64,000 bases of DNA from an uncultured Lachnospiraceae bacterium (GTDB lineage: Bacteria; Bacillota; Clostridia; Lachnospirales; Lachnospiraceae), in assembly GCA_910585965.1 (NCBI GenBank), contig CAJUHH010000001.1:1-64000 (forward strand), written 5' to 3'. A program made the translations under genes and the position numbers. The notes beneath the pieces are model-generated. The model made no database searches and was not told the DNA's origin. It saw only the letters and a list, made by a program, of their open reading frames with translations. Shown piece after piece: positions 46,117 to 54,321 of this stretch (its first letter is position 1; the number at the start of each line of letters is the position of its first letter).

Positions 46117-48528
46117 ATGAAATATGGATATTTTGATGACAAAAATCGGGAATATGTAATCGAACGGCCGGACACCCCGGCTCCCTGGGTAAATTACCTT
46201 GGTTCGCCGGAATACGGGGCGATCATTTCCAATAATGCCGGCGGCTACAGTTTTGCCCAGTCCGGTGCAAATGGACGGATATTGCGCTATGTATTCAATC
46301 ATTTTGACCAGCCGGGACGCTATATATATATTCGGGATAACGATTCCGAAGACTACTGGTCTGCTTCCTGGCAGCCCGTCGGAAAAGATCTGGAACTCTA
46401 TAAGAACGAATGCCGCCACGGCATAGGATATACCAAAATGACAGCTGAATATGACGGGATTTCCTCCGAGGCGCTTTATTATGTCCCCCTCGGGCAATCC
46501 CACGAAGTATGGTCGCTCGCCGTCAGCAATCATTCCCGGAAAACGCGGAATCTTACTCTGACCGGATACGCGGAATTTACCAATCACAGCAACTATGAAC
46601 AGGATCAGGTAAATCTTCAATACTCGCTGTTCATTACCCGGACGCTCTTTTCCCAAAACCGTATTATGCAGGAAATCCATGGCAACCTGGACGCGCTTCC
46701 CTCCGACCGGCAAGTGGACAGGAAAAATGTAACCGAACGTTTCTTCGGCCTCGCCGGTGCCGAAACAAGCTCCTACTGCGGCGACAAATCCTGCTTCCTT
46801 GGCAAATACCGCGGATATGGCAATCCGCTGGGCGTGGAAGCCGGAAATCTCGGCAATACCACCAGCTATAATGAAAATTCCTGCGGGGCTCTCTCCTGCT
46901 GTATTACGTTGCTGCCGGGAGAAACAAAGACAGTCGCTTTTCTTCTTGGCATGAAGCCCTCCGACCAGGCGCATTCCATAATCTGCTCCTATAAAAATAC
47001 GGACCAAAGGGTACGCAAGGAACTGGAAAGGCTGAAAGAAGACTGGAACCAAAAGCTGGGAAATCTATCGGTCAGCACCCCCAGCCAGGAATTTAACACT
47101 ATGCTTAATACTTGGAATGCCTACAACTGTTTCATGACCTTTATCTGGTCGCGGGCCGCCTCTTTCATTTATTGCGGTCTCCGCAACGGTTATGGCTACC
47201 GCGATACCGTCCAGGATATCCAGGGCATCATCCATCTGGCCCCCGAAATGGCATTGGAAAAGATTCGTTTTATGCTTTCGGCACAGGTTGACAATGGCGG
47301 CGGGCTTCCGCTGGTAAAATTTACCCATAACCCTGGGCATGAAGATACGCCTGACGATGCTTCTTATGTTCAGGAAACCGGGCATCCGGCCTACCGGGCC
47401 GACGACGCGCTCTGGCTGTTTCCTACCGTTTATAAATACATCGCGGAAACAGGAAATACGGCATTCCTTGACGAAGTAATTCCATTTGCAAATAAAGGGG
47501 AAGGCAGCGTTTACGAGCATCTCAAGAGAGCCGTGCAATTTTCTTTCAACCATCTTGGAAGCCATGGAATGCCGGCCGGGCTATATGCCGACTGGAATGA
47601 CTGCCTCCGCCTTGGCGCGGGAGGCGAATCCTCCTTCGTTGCTATGCAGTTTTATTACTCTATGATTATTTTAAGGCGTTTTTCCGATTATAAGGGCGAT
47701 ACGGAATACACCCGGTACTTAGACGAAAAGCTTTCAGAAACCAGCGTCCTTATCCAGAAGCTGTGCTGGGACAAAGACCGTTTTATCCGTGGATATACCG
47801 AAGCGGGGGACAAGATCGGCGCAGCGTCGGACCCGGAAGCCAATATGTGGCTGAACCCGCAAAGCTGGGCGGTAATCAGCGGGCTTGCCTCCAAAGAACA
47901 GTCCAATGCCGCATTAAATAACGTATACCAATATTTGAACACGCCGTATGGGGCTATTTTAATGGATCCGCCTTATCATGCCCATGCCTTTGAGGGTGCG
48001 CTGGCGGTAATTTATAACCAGGGAACAAAAGAAAACGCGGGTATTTTTTCCCAGTCCCAAGGATGGCTTATCCTGGCAGAAGCGCTGTGCGGGCATGGAG
48101 ACCGGGCTTTTACCTATTTCATGGAAAATGCTCCTGCAGCCCAGAATGACAAAGCCGACATACGTCGTCTGGAACCCTACTGCTATGGACAGTTTACCGA
48201 GGGAAAAGCCAGCGAACACTTCGGCCGTTCCCACGTCCACTGGCTGACCGGCACAGCCTCCACCGTTATGGTCGGATGCGTGGAAGGAATCCTCGGACTC
48301 CGCCCCGATCTGCAAGGACTCCGCCTGGCTCCATCCATTCCAAAAAGCTGGAAAAAACTTGAAATTAATAAGAAGTTCCGCGGGAAGCGCCTCCATATCC
48401 TGGTAGAAAATCCAAGCCAAAAAGAATCCGGCTTCACGAAGCTTATCCTGAACGGCACGGAACTTTCGGACAATTACATTCCTGCAGAACTTCTATGCGA
48501 AGAAAACGAAATTAAACTTATACTCTGA
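46117..48528 (+). CDS. GH94 phosphorylase, cellobiose/chitobiose type
   Basis: An 803-residue GH94 enzyme. The N-terminus (MKYGYFDDKNREYVIERPDTPAPWVNYLG) is shared by cellobiose, cellobionate and chitobiose phosphorylases, and length fits. Barrel motifs GYGYRDTVQD and the general acid Asp in YADWNDCLRLG are present. The absence of long insertions and the HAFEGALAVIYNQGTKENAGIF loop do not settle the acceptor sugar. It follows the other GH94 gene by 33 bases. Together they would give two specificities for cytoplasmic phosphorolysis of imported beta-glucosides. Confidence 0.85.
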   Translation: MKYGYFDDKNREYVIERPDTPAPWVNYLGSPEYGAIISNNAGGYSFAQSGANGRILRYVFNHFDQPGRYIYIRDNDSEDYWSASWQPVGKDLELYKNECRHGIGYTKMTAEYDGISSEALYYVPLGQSHEVWSLAVSNHSRKTRNLTLTGYAEFTNHSNYEQDQVNLQYSLFITRTLFSQNRIMQEIHGNLDALPSDRQVDRKNVTERFFGLAGAETSSYCGDKSCFLGKYRGYGNPLGVEAGNLGNTTSYNENSCGALSCCITLLPGETKTVAFLLGMKPSDQAHSIICSYKNTDQRVRKELERLKEDWNQKLGNLSVSTPSQEFNTMLNTWNAYNCFMTFIWSRAASFIYCGLRNGYGYRDTVQDIQGIIHLAPEMALEKIRFMLSAQVDNGGGLPLVKFTHNPGHEDTPDDASYVQETGHPAYRADDALWLFPTVYKYIAETGNTAFLDEVIPFANKGEGSVYEHLKRAVQFSFNHLGSHGMPAGLYADWNDCLRLGAGGESSFVAMQFYYSMIILRRFSDYKGDTEYTRYLDEKLSETSVLIQKLCWDKDRFIRGYTEAGDKIGAASDPEANMWLNPQSWAVISGLASKEQSNAALNNVYQYLNTPYGAILMDPPYHAHAFEGALAVIYNQGTKENAGIFSQSQGWLILAEALCGHGDRAFTYFMENAPAAQNDKADIRRLEPYCYGQFTEGKASEHFGRSHVHWLTGTASTVMVGCVEGILGLRPDLQGLRLAPSIPKSWKKLEINKKFRGKRLHILVENPSQKESGFTKLILNGTELSDNYIPAELLCEENEIKLIL

Positions 48529-48540
48529 TCGCCAAACAAC

Positions 48541-48565
48541 GGATGCTAGGCTTTGCCAGCCATCC
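48541..48565 (+). terminator. Terminator of the GH94 operon
   Basis: GGATG..GGC TTT GCC..CATCC hairpin, followed by TTATGT; a weak T-run. It lies 12 bases after the stop, just outside the 3' end of the group II intron. Confidence 0.65.
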
Positions 48566-48574
48566 TTATGTCCG

Positions 48575-50424
48575 ATCGAGTAGGAGGCTAATCATTAGCT
48601 GATTAGCCGACCTCTCACACCACCGTGCGTACCGTTCGGTACACGGCGGTTCAATCAACTTAACAAGTAACACACCTTGCGGTGTAGTAGTCTAACATGG
48701 AGATTAGCCCAAAATCGGCTAATCTCTTATTACTTATAGCCTTTTGCACCCAGCCATTGTGACACATATGCGCTATGCGGTTTCCCGTGTTTGCCACCTT
48801 ATGTGCCGCCCAGCGCGGTACTCCCAGCTTCACCAGGTTCTTCTCCTTGTTCTGCGGCGTTTTCCAATGCTTCCATATACACATCCGGAGTCGATATCGG
48901 ATTTGACTGTCTAACCGTCCGCATAAGCCTTTCATGCCGCCGATTTTAAAATAGTTTATCCATCCCCGGATAAGCCCGTTAAGCTTCTCAATCTTATAAA
49001 CATTGCTTACTCCCCAGCTCCTGCGTGTATATTCCCTCATCTGCTCCTTAAACTTTGCTACCGCTTTCGGGTGTGGTCTGGCTTTATATCCTTTGGCAAA
49101 TGAGTCAAAGTAAAACCCAAATCCGAGATACTTAATTCCCTTGGGCTTATCAGCCCTGCTTTTCTCCGCATTTGCTTTCAATCCGAGCTTTTCCTCGATA
49201 AATCGGGTAACACTCTTCATTACTCGTTCTGCCGCCTGTCTGCTTCCGACCATTATGATCAGGTCATCTGCATATCGGACGAAATCCAGCCCTCTTGCTT
49301 CCAGTTCTTTGTCCAACTCGTTCAGCATGATATTTGCTAAAAGCGGTGATATATTTCCTCCCTGCGGCGCGCCGACTACCGTATCTTCATACTCATCGTC
49401 TATCATTACACCGCTGACAAGAAACTTTCTTACTACCGATATGACATCTCCATCCTTGATTGTTCGTCCAAAGATTGTCATCAGCTTGTCATGGTCTACT
49501 GTGTCAAAGAACTTCGCAAGGTCGATGTCCACTATCCAGCTGTGTCCGTCATTCATCATTTCCAATGCTTTTAGGACTGCCTGTTGTGCGCACCGGTTCG
49601 GTCTGAATCCGTAGCTATGGTCATGAAACTGCTCCTCAAATATCGGAATGAGTACCTGTGCTACCGCCTGTTGTATAAAACGGTCTGCTACTGTTGGCAC
49701 TCCGAGGTTTCTTGTCCCACCGTCGGGTTTTGGTATCTCCACCCTACGGACAGGCTTTGGTTTATATTTCCTTGTCCGCAGCTGTTCCTTGATGCCTTCG
49801 CCGTTTTCCGAAAGGCATGCGCCAAGTTCTTCGGCTGTCATTCCGTCTATTCCTGCCGCTCCTTTGTTTCTGACGACTTGCAGATATGCCGCATTGAGGT
49901 TATCACTGCTTAGTATCTGCTCCATGAGACTACTTGTGTCCATGTGTTGTTTCCTTTTCTGCCCCTTTTGCCTTTGCCGTCTTTGAAATCATCGACAGAC
50001 GTTGCTCCGGCTACGAAGTGGAACGTACTTCAACTGATTGATTGTTCAGCCCTTCGCTCCATTCCCATTACAGGAACTTCTTCACTACTATGGCTTCTGC
50101 TGACTTCTCACAGTTCGTTGTTACTATGGCTAATGAGACCACTTGTGAGACCTCCACGCTTAAGGTGCGCGCTCTTTCCTCTCATCTATCCGCCACATCT
50201 ACCCGTACTTCCAGCAACTTTTGGACTTCATCTCTCTGTGCAGGCTTATCCGTATTTCCGGGCCTTGTATGTGATTCCTGTTCGTCGGACCAAGAGTTTG
50301 CTTACAGCTTCCTTCAGATTCCACCTCGCGATGGACACCCTTGCTGTTCGGCTATACACTTCCTCGTTGCCTAGGCGTGTTCGGGACTTTCACCCGTTAG
50401 AGCGCGCCCATGGCGCGCAAACAC
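48575..50424 (-). mobile_element. Group II intron (class C-like), full length
   Basis: About 1850 nt on the minus strand. The 5' end reads GTGTTTGCGCGCC, with the first helix and CTCTAACGGGTGAAAGTCCC of domain I, and the 498-base stretch 49944-50441 is otherwise non-coding intron RNA. The 3' end has a domain V-like hairpin (GAACCGCCGTG..., then CACGGTGGTGTGAG) and domain VI ending CCTCCTACTCGAT. The single ORF is the reverse transcriptase. It sits four bases after the terminator hairpin of the AraC-type gene, the typical target of class C introns. Boundaries are good to a few bases. Confidence 0.9.
48660..49943 (-). CDS. ltrA: Group II intron reverse transcriptase/maturase
   Basis: A 427-residue intron-encoded protein. 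RT domains are complete: GAAGIDGMTAEEL, KPKPVRRVEIPKPDGGTRNLGVPTVADRFIQQA, DIDLAKFFDTVDHDKLM and the catalytic FVRYADDLIIM. Then a GIIM maturase domain (LNGLIRGWINYFKIGGM). No HNH endonuclease domain, consistent with class C-type introns. AGGAAA precedes the start. It splices the intron and copies it into DNA; intact, so the element may be active. Confidence 0.95.
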   Translation of the reverse strand: MDTSSLMEQILSSDNLNAAYLQVVRNKGAAGIDGMTAEELGACLSENGEGIKEQLRTRKYKPKPVRRVEIPKPDGGTRNLGVPTVADRFIQQAVAQVLIPIFEEQFHDHSYGFRPNRCAQQAVLKALEMMNDGHSWIVDIDLAKFFDTVDHDKLMTIFGRTIKDGDVISVVRKFLVSGVMIDDEYEDTVVGAPQGGNISPLLANIMLNELDKELEARGLDFVRYADDLIIMVGSRQAAERVMKSVTRFIEEKLGLKANAEKSRADKPKGIKYLGFGFYFDSFAKGYKARPHPKAVAKFKEQMREYTRRSWGVSNVYKIEKLNGLIRGWINYFKIGGMKGLCGRLDSQIRYRLRMCIWKHWKTPQNKEKNLVKLGVPRWAAHKVANTGNRIAHMCHNGWVQKAISNKRLADFGLISMLDYYTARCVTC

Positions 50425-50428
50425 AGAA

Positions 50429-50456
50429 GGGGCTGCCGCTTTCATGTGGCAGCCCC
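50429..50456 (-). terminator. Terminator hairpin at the end of the AraC-type gene
   Basis: GGGGCTGCC and GGCAGCCCC form a nine-bp stem; the TGA stop of the upstream gene lies in its loop. TTCT follows and then the intron begins, so the original T-tract has been cut by the insertion. Confidence 0.8.
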
Positions 50457-51239
50457 TGTATCATTTCCATTATCCGGCACCCCCGTATTCCACTGTACCA
50501 TATAATTTTCATCCCTATATTTTTTCGGCGTTATCCCCACCGCTTCCCTGAATTGCTGTATAAAATGACTTTGGGAAGAGAAGGATAATCTGTTTGCAAT
50601 CTCAATCATGGAATAATCGCTGAACCGCAGAAGATTTTTGGCTATAGCGATCTTCTGTTCCCGGATGTATTCACTTACAGATACTCCCGTTTCCTTCTTA
50701 AACAAACGGGACAAATAGCTGGCAGACACGCCGAACTCATCCGCCAGATCCTCGATGGTGATTCTGTCTTTAATATGCGAATATATATATTCCTTGCATG
50801 CATTAATATGCTTGGAGTTTGTATCCTTCCGAAGGCATCTATTCATTTTCGCTGTATAATCCAATACCATTTCATCATGCAGCTTCTGCACTCCCTGTAC
50901 TGTATGAATATCATCCAGTTTCTGAATATAAAAATCGCTCAGCCGAAACGCCTGTTCCAGTTCCATGCCGCTCTGTCTGCATAAGCGAGTCACCATTGCC
51001 GTTGTAATAACGAAATGGTACTTCAGATTTACTACCGGGTCTTTTGACAGAATCCCTACGCCGTCGCTTTCTACAAACCTTCCCATTTCGCAGTTTTCCC
51101 TTACTGCCCCCACATCTCCTCCAGCTACCGCATGATAAAACAAAAATTCCTCTGACGGCTGCCTGTGTTCTATTTCATCTATATCGTCTCCGGACTCAAA
51201 AAGAAGCCATTCATTCCCATAACCCATATATGACAGCAC
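50442..51239 (-). CDS. AraC-family regulator, uncertain 5' end
   Basis: A 265-residue reading from the GTG at 51239. The last 100 residues carry the two helix-turn-helix units (ITIEDLADEFGVSASYLSRLFKKETGVSVSEYI and SMIEIANRLSFSSQSHFIQQFREAVGITPKKYR). The upstream part matches a sensor region of Lachnospiraceae AraC proteins (FYHAVAGGDVGAVRENCE, DPVVNLKYHFVITTAMVTRLC). The frame stays open upstream for about 20 more residues (YNQGFFLKNLLVDD) until a TGA at about 51303, without a normal start, so the N-terminus may be truncated. ATG at 51227 has GGAGG eleven bases upstream and may be the working start. Confidence 0.8.
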   Translation of the reverse strand: MLSYMGYGNEWLLFESGDDIDEIEHRQPSEEFLFYHAVAGGDVGAVRENCEMGRFVESDGVGILSKDPVVNLKYHFVITTAMVTRLCRQSGMELEQAFRLSDFYIQKLDDIHTVQGVQKLHDEMVLDYTAKMNRCLRKDTNSKHINACKEYIYSHIKDRITIEDLADEFGVSASYLSRLFKKETGVSVSEYIREQKIAIAKNLLRFSDYSMIEIANRLSFSSQSHFIQQFREAVGITPKKYRDENYMVQWNTGVPDNGNDTGAAT

Positions 51240-51268
51240 CTCCGTATCATCTACAAGCAGATTTTTAA

Positions 51269-51302
51269 GGAAAAACCCCTGATTGTACCGTTCATACTTT
51301 CA
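51269..51302 (-). repeat. Conserved 33-nt motif, copy 2
   Basis: Minus strand TGAAAGTATGAACGGTACAA, then TCAGGGGTTTTTCC; near-identical to 37217-37249. Here it forms the loop and right arm of the leader hairpin. Confidence 0.6.
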
Positions 51303-51309
51303 GGGGTTT
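51271..51309 (-). terminator. Leader terminator upstream of the AraC-type gene
   Basis: Minus strand AAACCCCTGA and TCAGGGGTTT are perfect 10-bp arms, followed by TT (run of five T in all). It lies between the promoter at 51354-51382 and the gene, so it can act as an attenuator. Confidence 0.65.
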
Positions 51310-51353
51310 CACTTTTCGTCACAATAGACTGTTTTGTTCTTTTGCTTAATGGT

Positions 51354-51382
51354 ATTATAGCATATGCCGTTTTTTATTACAA
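51354..51382 (-). promoter_or_regulatory. Promoter of the AraC-type gene within the repeat
   Basis: Minus strand TTGTAA, 17-base spacer, TATAAT. It lies inside the duplicated 63 bp, so a second copy exists at 53378-53406, now pointing into the IS element on its antisense strand. The 51240-51353 stretch between promoter and gene holds the leader hairpin. Confidence 0.7.
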
Positions 51383-51416
51383 GATATCTTCATTTCTTTA
51401 TTTTTGAAAAACATGC
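51354..51416. repeat. 63-bp direct repeat, left copy (IS target duplication)
   Basis: Identical over 63 bp to 53378-53440 and directly abutting both ends of the IS element. Long target duplications are a known peculiarity of the IS1634 family. Confidence 0.92.
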
Positions 51417-51451
51417 GGGAGTTTGACAGTTTAATAAAAGATAAATTGATC

Positions 51452-51480
51452 GCAGGCCGCATAAAGCCTGCTTTTCTTTT
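51452..51480 (+). terminator. Protective terminator near the IS left end
   Basis: GCAGGC, 8-base loop, GCCTGC, then TTTTCTTTT. It would stop outside transcripts before they reach the transposase. Confidence 0.75.
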
Positions 51481-51554
51481 GTCAAATATTTCGTTTTACT
51501 ATATTGTATTTTATTGCAATATATGGTAAAATAAGGATATGAAAGGTGTTGCAC

Positions 51555-53282
51555 ATGAGAGTAACTACATCAAAATCAAAAAACTCAGAATCTTTTTACA
51601 TTTCTAAAGGTTTTGTCAATGACAAAGGGGTAAGCACTTCTGTCATTGTCCGAAAACTCGGGACTTTAAATGACTTACTAAAAGAACATGGACCCTCCCG
51701 TGATGATGTCATGGCCTGGGCCAGAGAAGAGGCCAGGCTTGAAACATTAAAGTACAAACAAGAACGTGAAAGCAAGGCCGTTCAGATCACTTTTCATGCT
51801 GACAGACAGCTGGATTATGACAGGCAGAACTTTTTCCGGGGCGGCTACCTTTTTTTACAGTCTATCTACTACGGACTGCAGTTACACAAGACCTGTCGGA
51901 AATTGAAGGCTAAATATAAATTTGAGTATGATATCAATGCCATCCTGTCCGACCTGATTTATTCAAGGGTACTTGAACCTGCCAGCAAACGCTCTTCTTT
52001 TAAAACTGCCTCCGAGTTTCTGGAAAAGCCTTCTTACCGACTCCATGATGTTTACCGTGCTCTGGATGTCCTTGGGAACGAATGCGATCTCATCCAGTCG
52101 GAAGTCTATAAAAACAGCCGCTTTTCAGGAAAAAGAAATGATAAGGTGCTTTATTATGACTGCTCCAACTATTACTTTGAGATCGAACAGGAAGATGGGA
52201 ATAAAAAATACGGTAAGAGTAAAGAGCACCGTCCAAATCCTATCATCCAGATGGGGCTGTTCATGGACGGCGACGGCATACCCCTTGCCTTCTCCCTTTT
52301 TCCAGGGAACGCCAATGAACAGACCTCGTTAAAACCATTAGAGAAAAAAGTCCTCGGAGAGTTCGGCTGCCAGAAATTCATCTATTGCAGTGATGCCGGA
52401 TTAGCTTCTGAAAGTATCCGTTCTTTTAACCACCTGGGTGAAAGATCCTTTATCGTGACCCAGTCTATCAAAAAACTCCCAGCTGAAGAGAAAGCATGGG
52501 CGCTGGATAGAAATGGTTTCAGACGAGTTTCGGATGACAGACCCGTTGACATTACTAAAATACCGGAAGATGACACAGGGCTTTGCTATAAGGATGAACC
52601 TTATACAACGAAAAAGCTGCATCAGCGCCTGATCATCACATATTCACCCAAATATGCCCTGTATCAGAAAATGATCCGTGACAAGCAGGTAGAACGCGCA
52701 CAAAAGATGATAGATTCTGGCAGTACAAAAAAGAACCGCAAAAATCCTAATGATCCTGCACGGTTTATTGGAACGATCGCCGCTACCAAAGATGGAGAGG
52801 CTGCTGATATCCACAGCTATCTTGATACGGATAAGATAAAGTCGGAAGCACAGTATGACGGTCTGTACGCAGTCCGCAGCGATCTGCTCGATGATGATGC
52901 GAAAGATATCTTAAAGGCAAGTGAGGGAAGATGGCAGATAGAAGAATGTTTCCGAATCATGAAAACAGATTTTTCTGCAAGGCCAGTTTACCTGCAGGGG
53001 GAAAACCGGATCAAAGCCCATTTCCTCATCTGTTTTCTTTCCCTTGTTTCTTACCGGTTACTGGAAAAGAAGCTAGGCGGTAAATATACCTGTGAAGAGA
53101 TTCTGGATACACTAAAAGCAATGAACTTTGCGGAGATTCAAGAACAGGGATTTATCCCTTTATACAAACGGGAAAAGATCACCGATGGCCTGCATGATAT
53201 CTGTGGCTTCCGTACCGACTATCAGTTTATAACCAAAAGTCAAATGAAGACCATCCAGAAAAAAAGTAAGGGTAGGGAATAA
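51555..53282 (+). CDS. IS1634-family transposase (IS4 superfamily, DDE)
   Basis: A 575-residue transposase. DDE-type motifs: KVLYYDCSNYYFEIEQ (first Asp), FIYCSDAGLASE (second Asp), and the C-terminal EGRWQIEECFRIMKTDFSARPVYLQ, which is the Y-(2)-R-(3)-E-(6)-K-like IS4 signature with its Glu. The start at 51555 has AAAGGTG upstream. Full length for the family and uninterrupted. It cuts and pastes the element with unusually long target duplications. Confidence 0.95.
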   Translation: MRVTTSKSKNSESFYISKGFVNDKGVSTSVIVRKLGTLNDLLKEHGPSRDDVMAWAREEARLETLKYKQERESKAVQITFHADRQLDYDRQNFFRGGYLFLQSIYYGLQLHKTCRKLKAKYKFEYDINAILSDLIYSRVLEPASKRSSFKTASEFLEKPSYRLHDVYRALDVLGNECDLIQSEVYKNSRFSGKRNDKVLYYDCSNYYFEIEQEDGNKKYGKSKEHRPNPIIQMGLFMDGDGIPLAFSLFPGNANEQTSLKPLEKKVLGEFGCQKFIYCSDAGLASESIRSFNHLGERSFIVTQSIKKLPAEEKAWALDRNGFRRVSDDRPVDITKIPEDDTGLCYKDEPYTTKKLHQRLIITYSPKYALYQKMIRDKQVERAQKMIDSGSTKKNRKNPNDPARFIGTIAATKDGEAADIHSYLDTDKIKSEAQYDGLYAVRSDLLDDDAKDILKASEGRWQIEECFRIMKTDFSARPVYLQGENRIKAHFLICFLSLVSYRLLEKKLGGKYTCEEILDTLKAMNFAEIQEQGFIPLYKREKITDGLHDICGFRTDYQFITKSQMKTIQKKSKGRE

Positions 53283-53308
53283 ATTACCATACTCTGTAAC
53301 ACTGACAA

Positions 53309-53357
53309 AAACTGCTGTACTGTCCATAAATACTGGGCTTACAGCAGTTTCGTTTCT
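53309..53357 (+). terminator. Terminator after the transposase
   Basis: AAACTGCTGTA pairs with TACAGCAGTTT around a 19-base loop, followed by CGTTTCTT. Confidence 0.65.
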
Positions 53358-53377
53358 TATAAACTGTCAAAGACAGG

Positions 53378-53440
53378 ATTATAGCATATGCCGTTTTTTA
53401 TTACAAGATATCTTCATTTCTTTATTTTTGAAAAACATGC
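53378..53440. repeat. 63-bp direct repeat, right copy (IS target duplication)
   Basis: Second copy of the 51354-51416 sequence; includes the duplicated TTGTAA/TATAAT promoter on the minus strand, which now reads into the IS. Confidence 0.92.
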
Positions 53441-53449
53441 TGCCAACTC

Positions 53450-54286
53450 TTATCCCAAAACCCCCATCCTCCTCAATTCATAATAAATACCATCGTCCTC
53501 CACGTTCCCGCAGACAATATCCGCCATTTCCTTCAATTCGTCACAGGCGTTCCCCATGGCAACGCTGACATGGGCGTATTTCATCATCCCGTAATCGTTC
53601 ATGCTGTCCCCGAACGCGACCGTGTCCTTCTTGTCCGCTCCAAAATACCGGCAGACCATCTCCATTCCTTTGCTTTTGTCAATCTCTTTCGGAATGATCT
53701 CCCCGTTAAAGCAGGAAGAACTGTTCCCGTACAGATGCACCGCATAAGCAAACCGATCTCCGAGATATGACTTTGTTTTTTCAATAGCTTCCAACGTCGT
53801 ACTCGTAAAACAAATCTTATACGCTCCCTTTCCAGGATATTTCTCATAAGGCAAAATGCCGATGCCCTTTTCGATCTCCTTCTGCATACGGATCAGTTCC
53901 GAATTTCTTTTATCCGGCTTCGCGCTTTTTAAAAGAGCTTCCATCTGCGGATCCGTATAAATCCCTTCCGGCGTTTCAATCCGGCAGTAAATGCCGTGGC
54001 TATGGAATACGGACAGGCATTCCTGCACCGTTTCCTCCGGCAGGAGGCTGTCGAATAAAACTTCGCCGCCGACTTCCACATGCCCCCCCGCGCTGGATAT
54101 CACTCCGTCAAATCCTACTCCCAGGATATCGTCGCCGATAATCGCCATGTTCCTTCCCGTACAAAGAAATACCTTATGCCCCATTTTCCTCGCACCGCGC
54201 ACCGCCGCCGTTGCAAGGGCGGAAGGCTCCGACATAGCGGCGATCAACGTTCCGTCAATATCCAAAAAAATTAATTTCCTGTCCAT
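53450..54286 (-). CDS. HAD-superfamily (Cof-type) sugar phosphatase
   Basis: A 278-residue HAD-IIB hydrolase. Motif I FLDIDGTLI with both Asp, motif II LCTGRNM, and motifs III/IV in IDKSKGMEMVC and VAFGDSMNDYGMMKYA. The start at 54286 is favoured over the frame to 54325 (family N-terminus, GGGA upstream). It follows the PTS gene by 35 bases on the same strand, so it probably dephosphorylates a sugar phosphate made by that PTS, or relieves sugar-phosphate stress; that link is inference. Confidence 0.9.
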   Translation of the reverse strand: MDRKLIFLDIDGTLIAAMSEPSALATAAVRGARKMGHKVFLCTGRNMAIIGDDILGVGFDGVISSAGGHVEVGGEVLFDSLLPEETVQECLSVFHSHGIYCRIETPEGIYTDPQMEALLKSAKPDKRNSELIRMQKEIEKGIGILPYEKYPGKGAYKICFTSTTLEAIEKTKSYLGDRFAYAVHLYGNSSSCFNGEIIPKEIDKSKGMEMVCRYFGADKKDTVAFGDSMNDYGMMKYAHVSVAMGNACDELKEMADIVCGNVEDDGIYYELRRMGVLG

Positions 54287-54321
54287 ACTTATTCCCACAC
54301 CTTTTTCATACATACAGTTTC

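Larger units (their letters stand above)
51417..53377 (+). mobile_element. IS1634-family insertion sequence
   Basis: A 1961-bp element with terminal inverted repeats sharing TTTGACAGTTTA five to six bases from each end, a single long transposase gene, an inward protective terminator (51452-51480), a 3' terminator (53309-53357) and 63-bp target duplications. The transposase is intact, so insertion may be recent. Confidence 0.92.
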
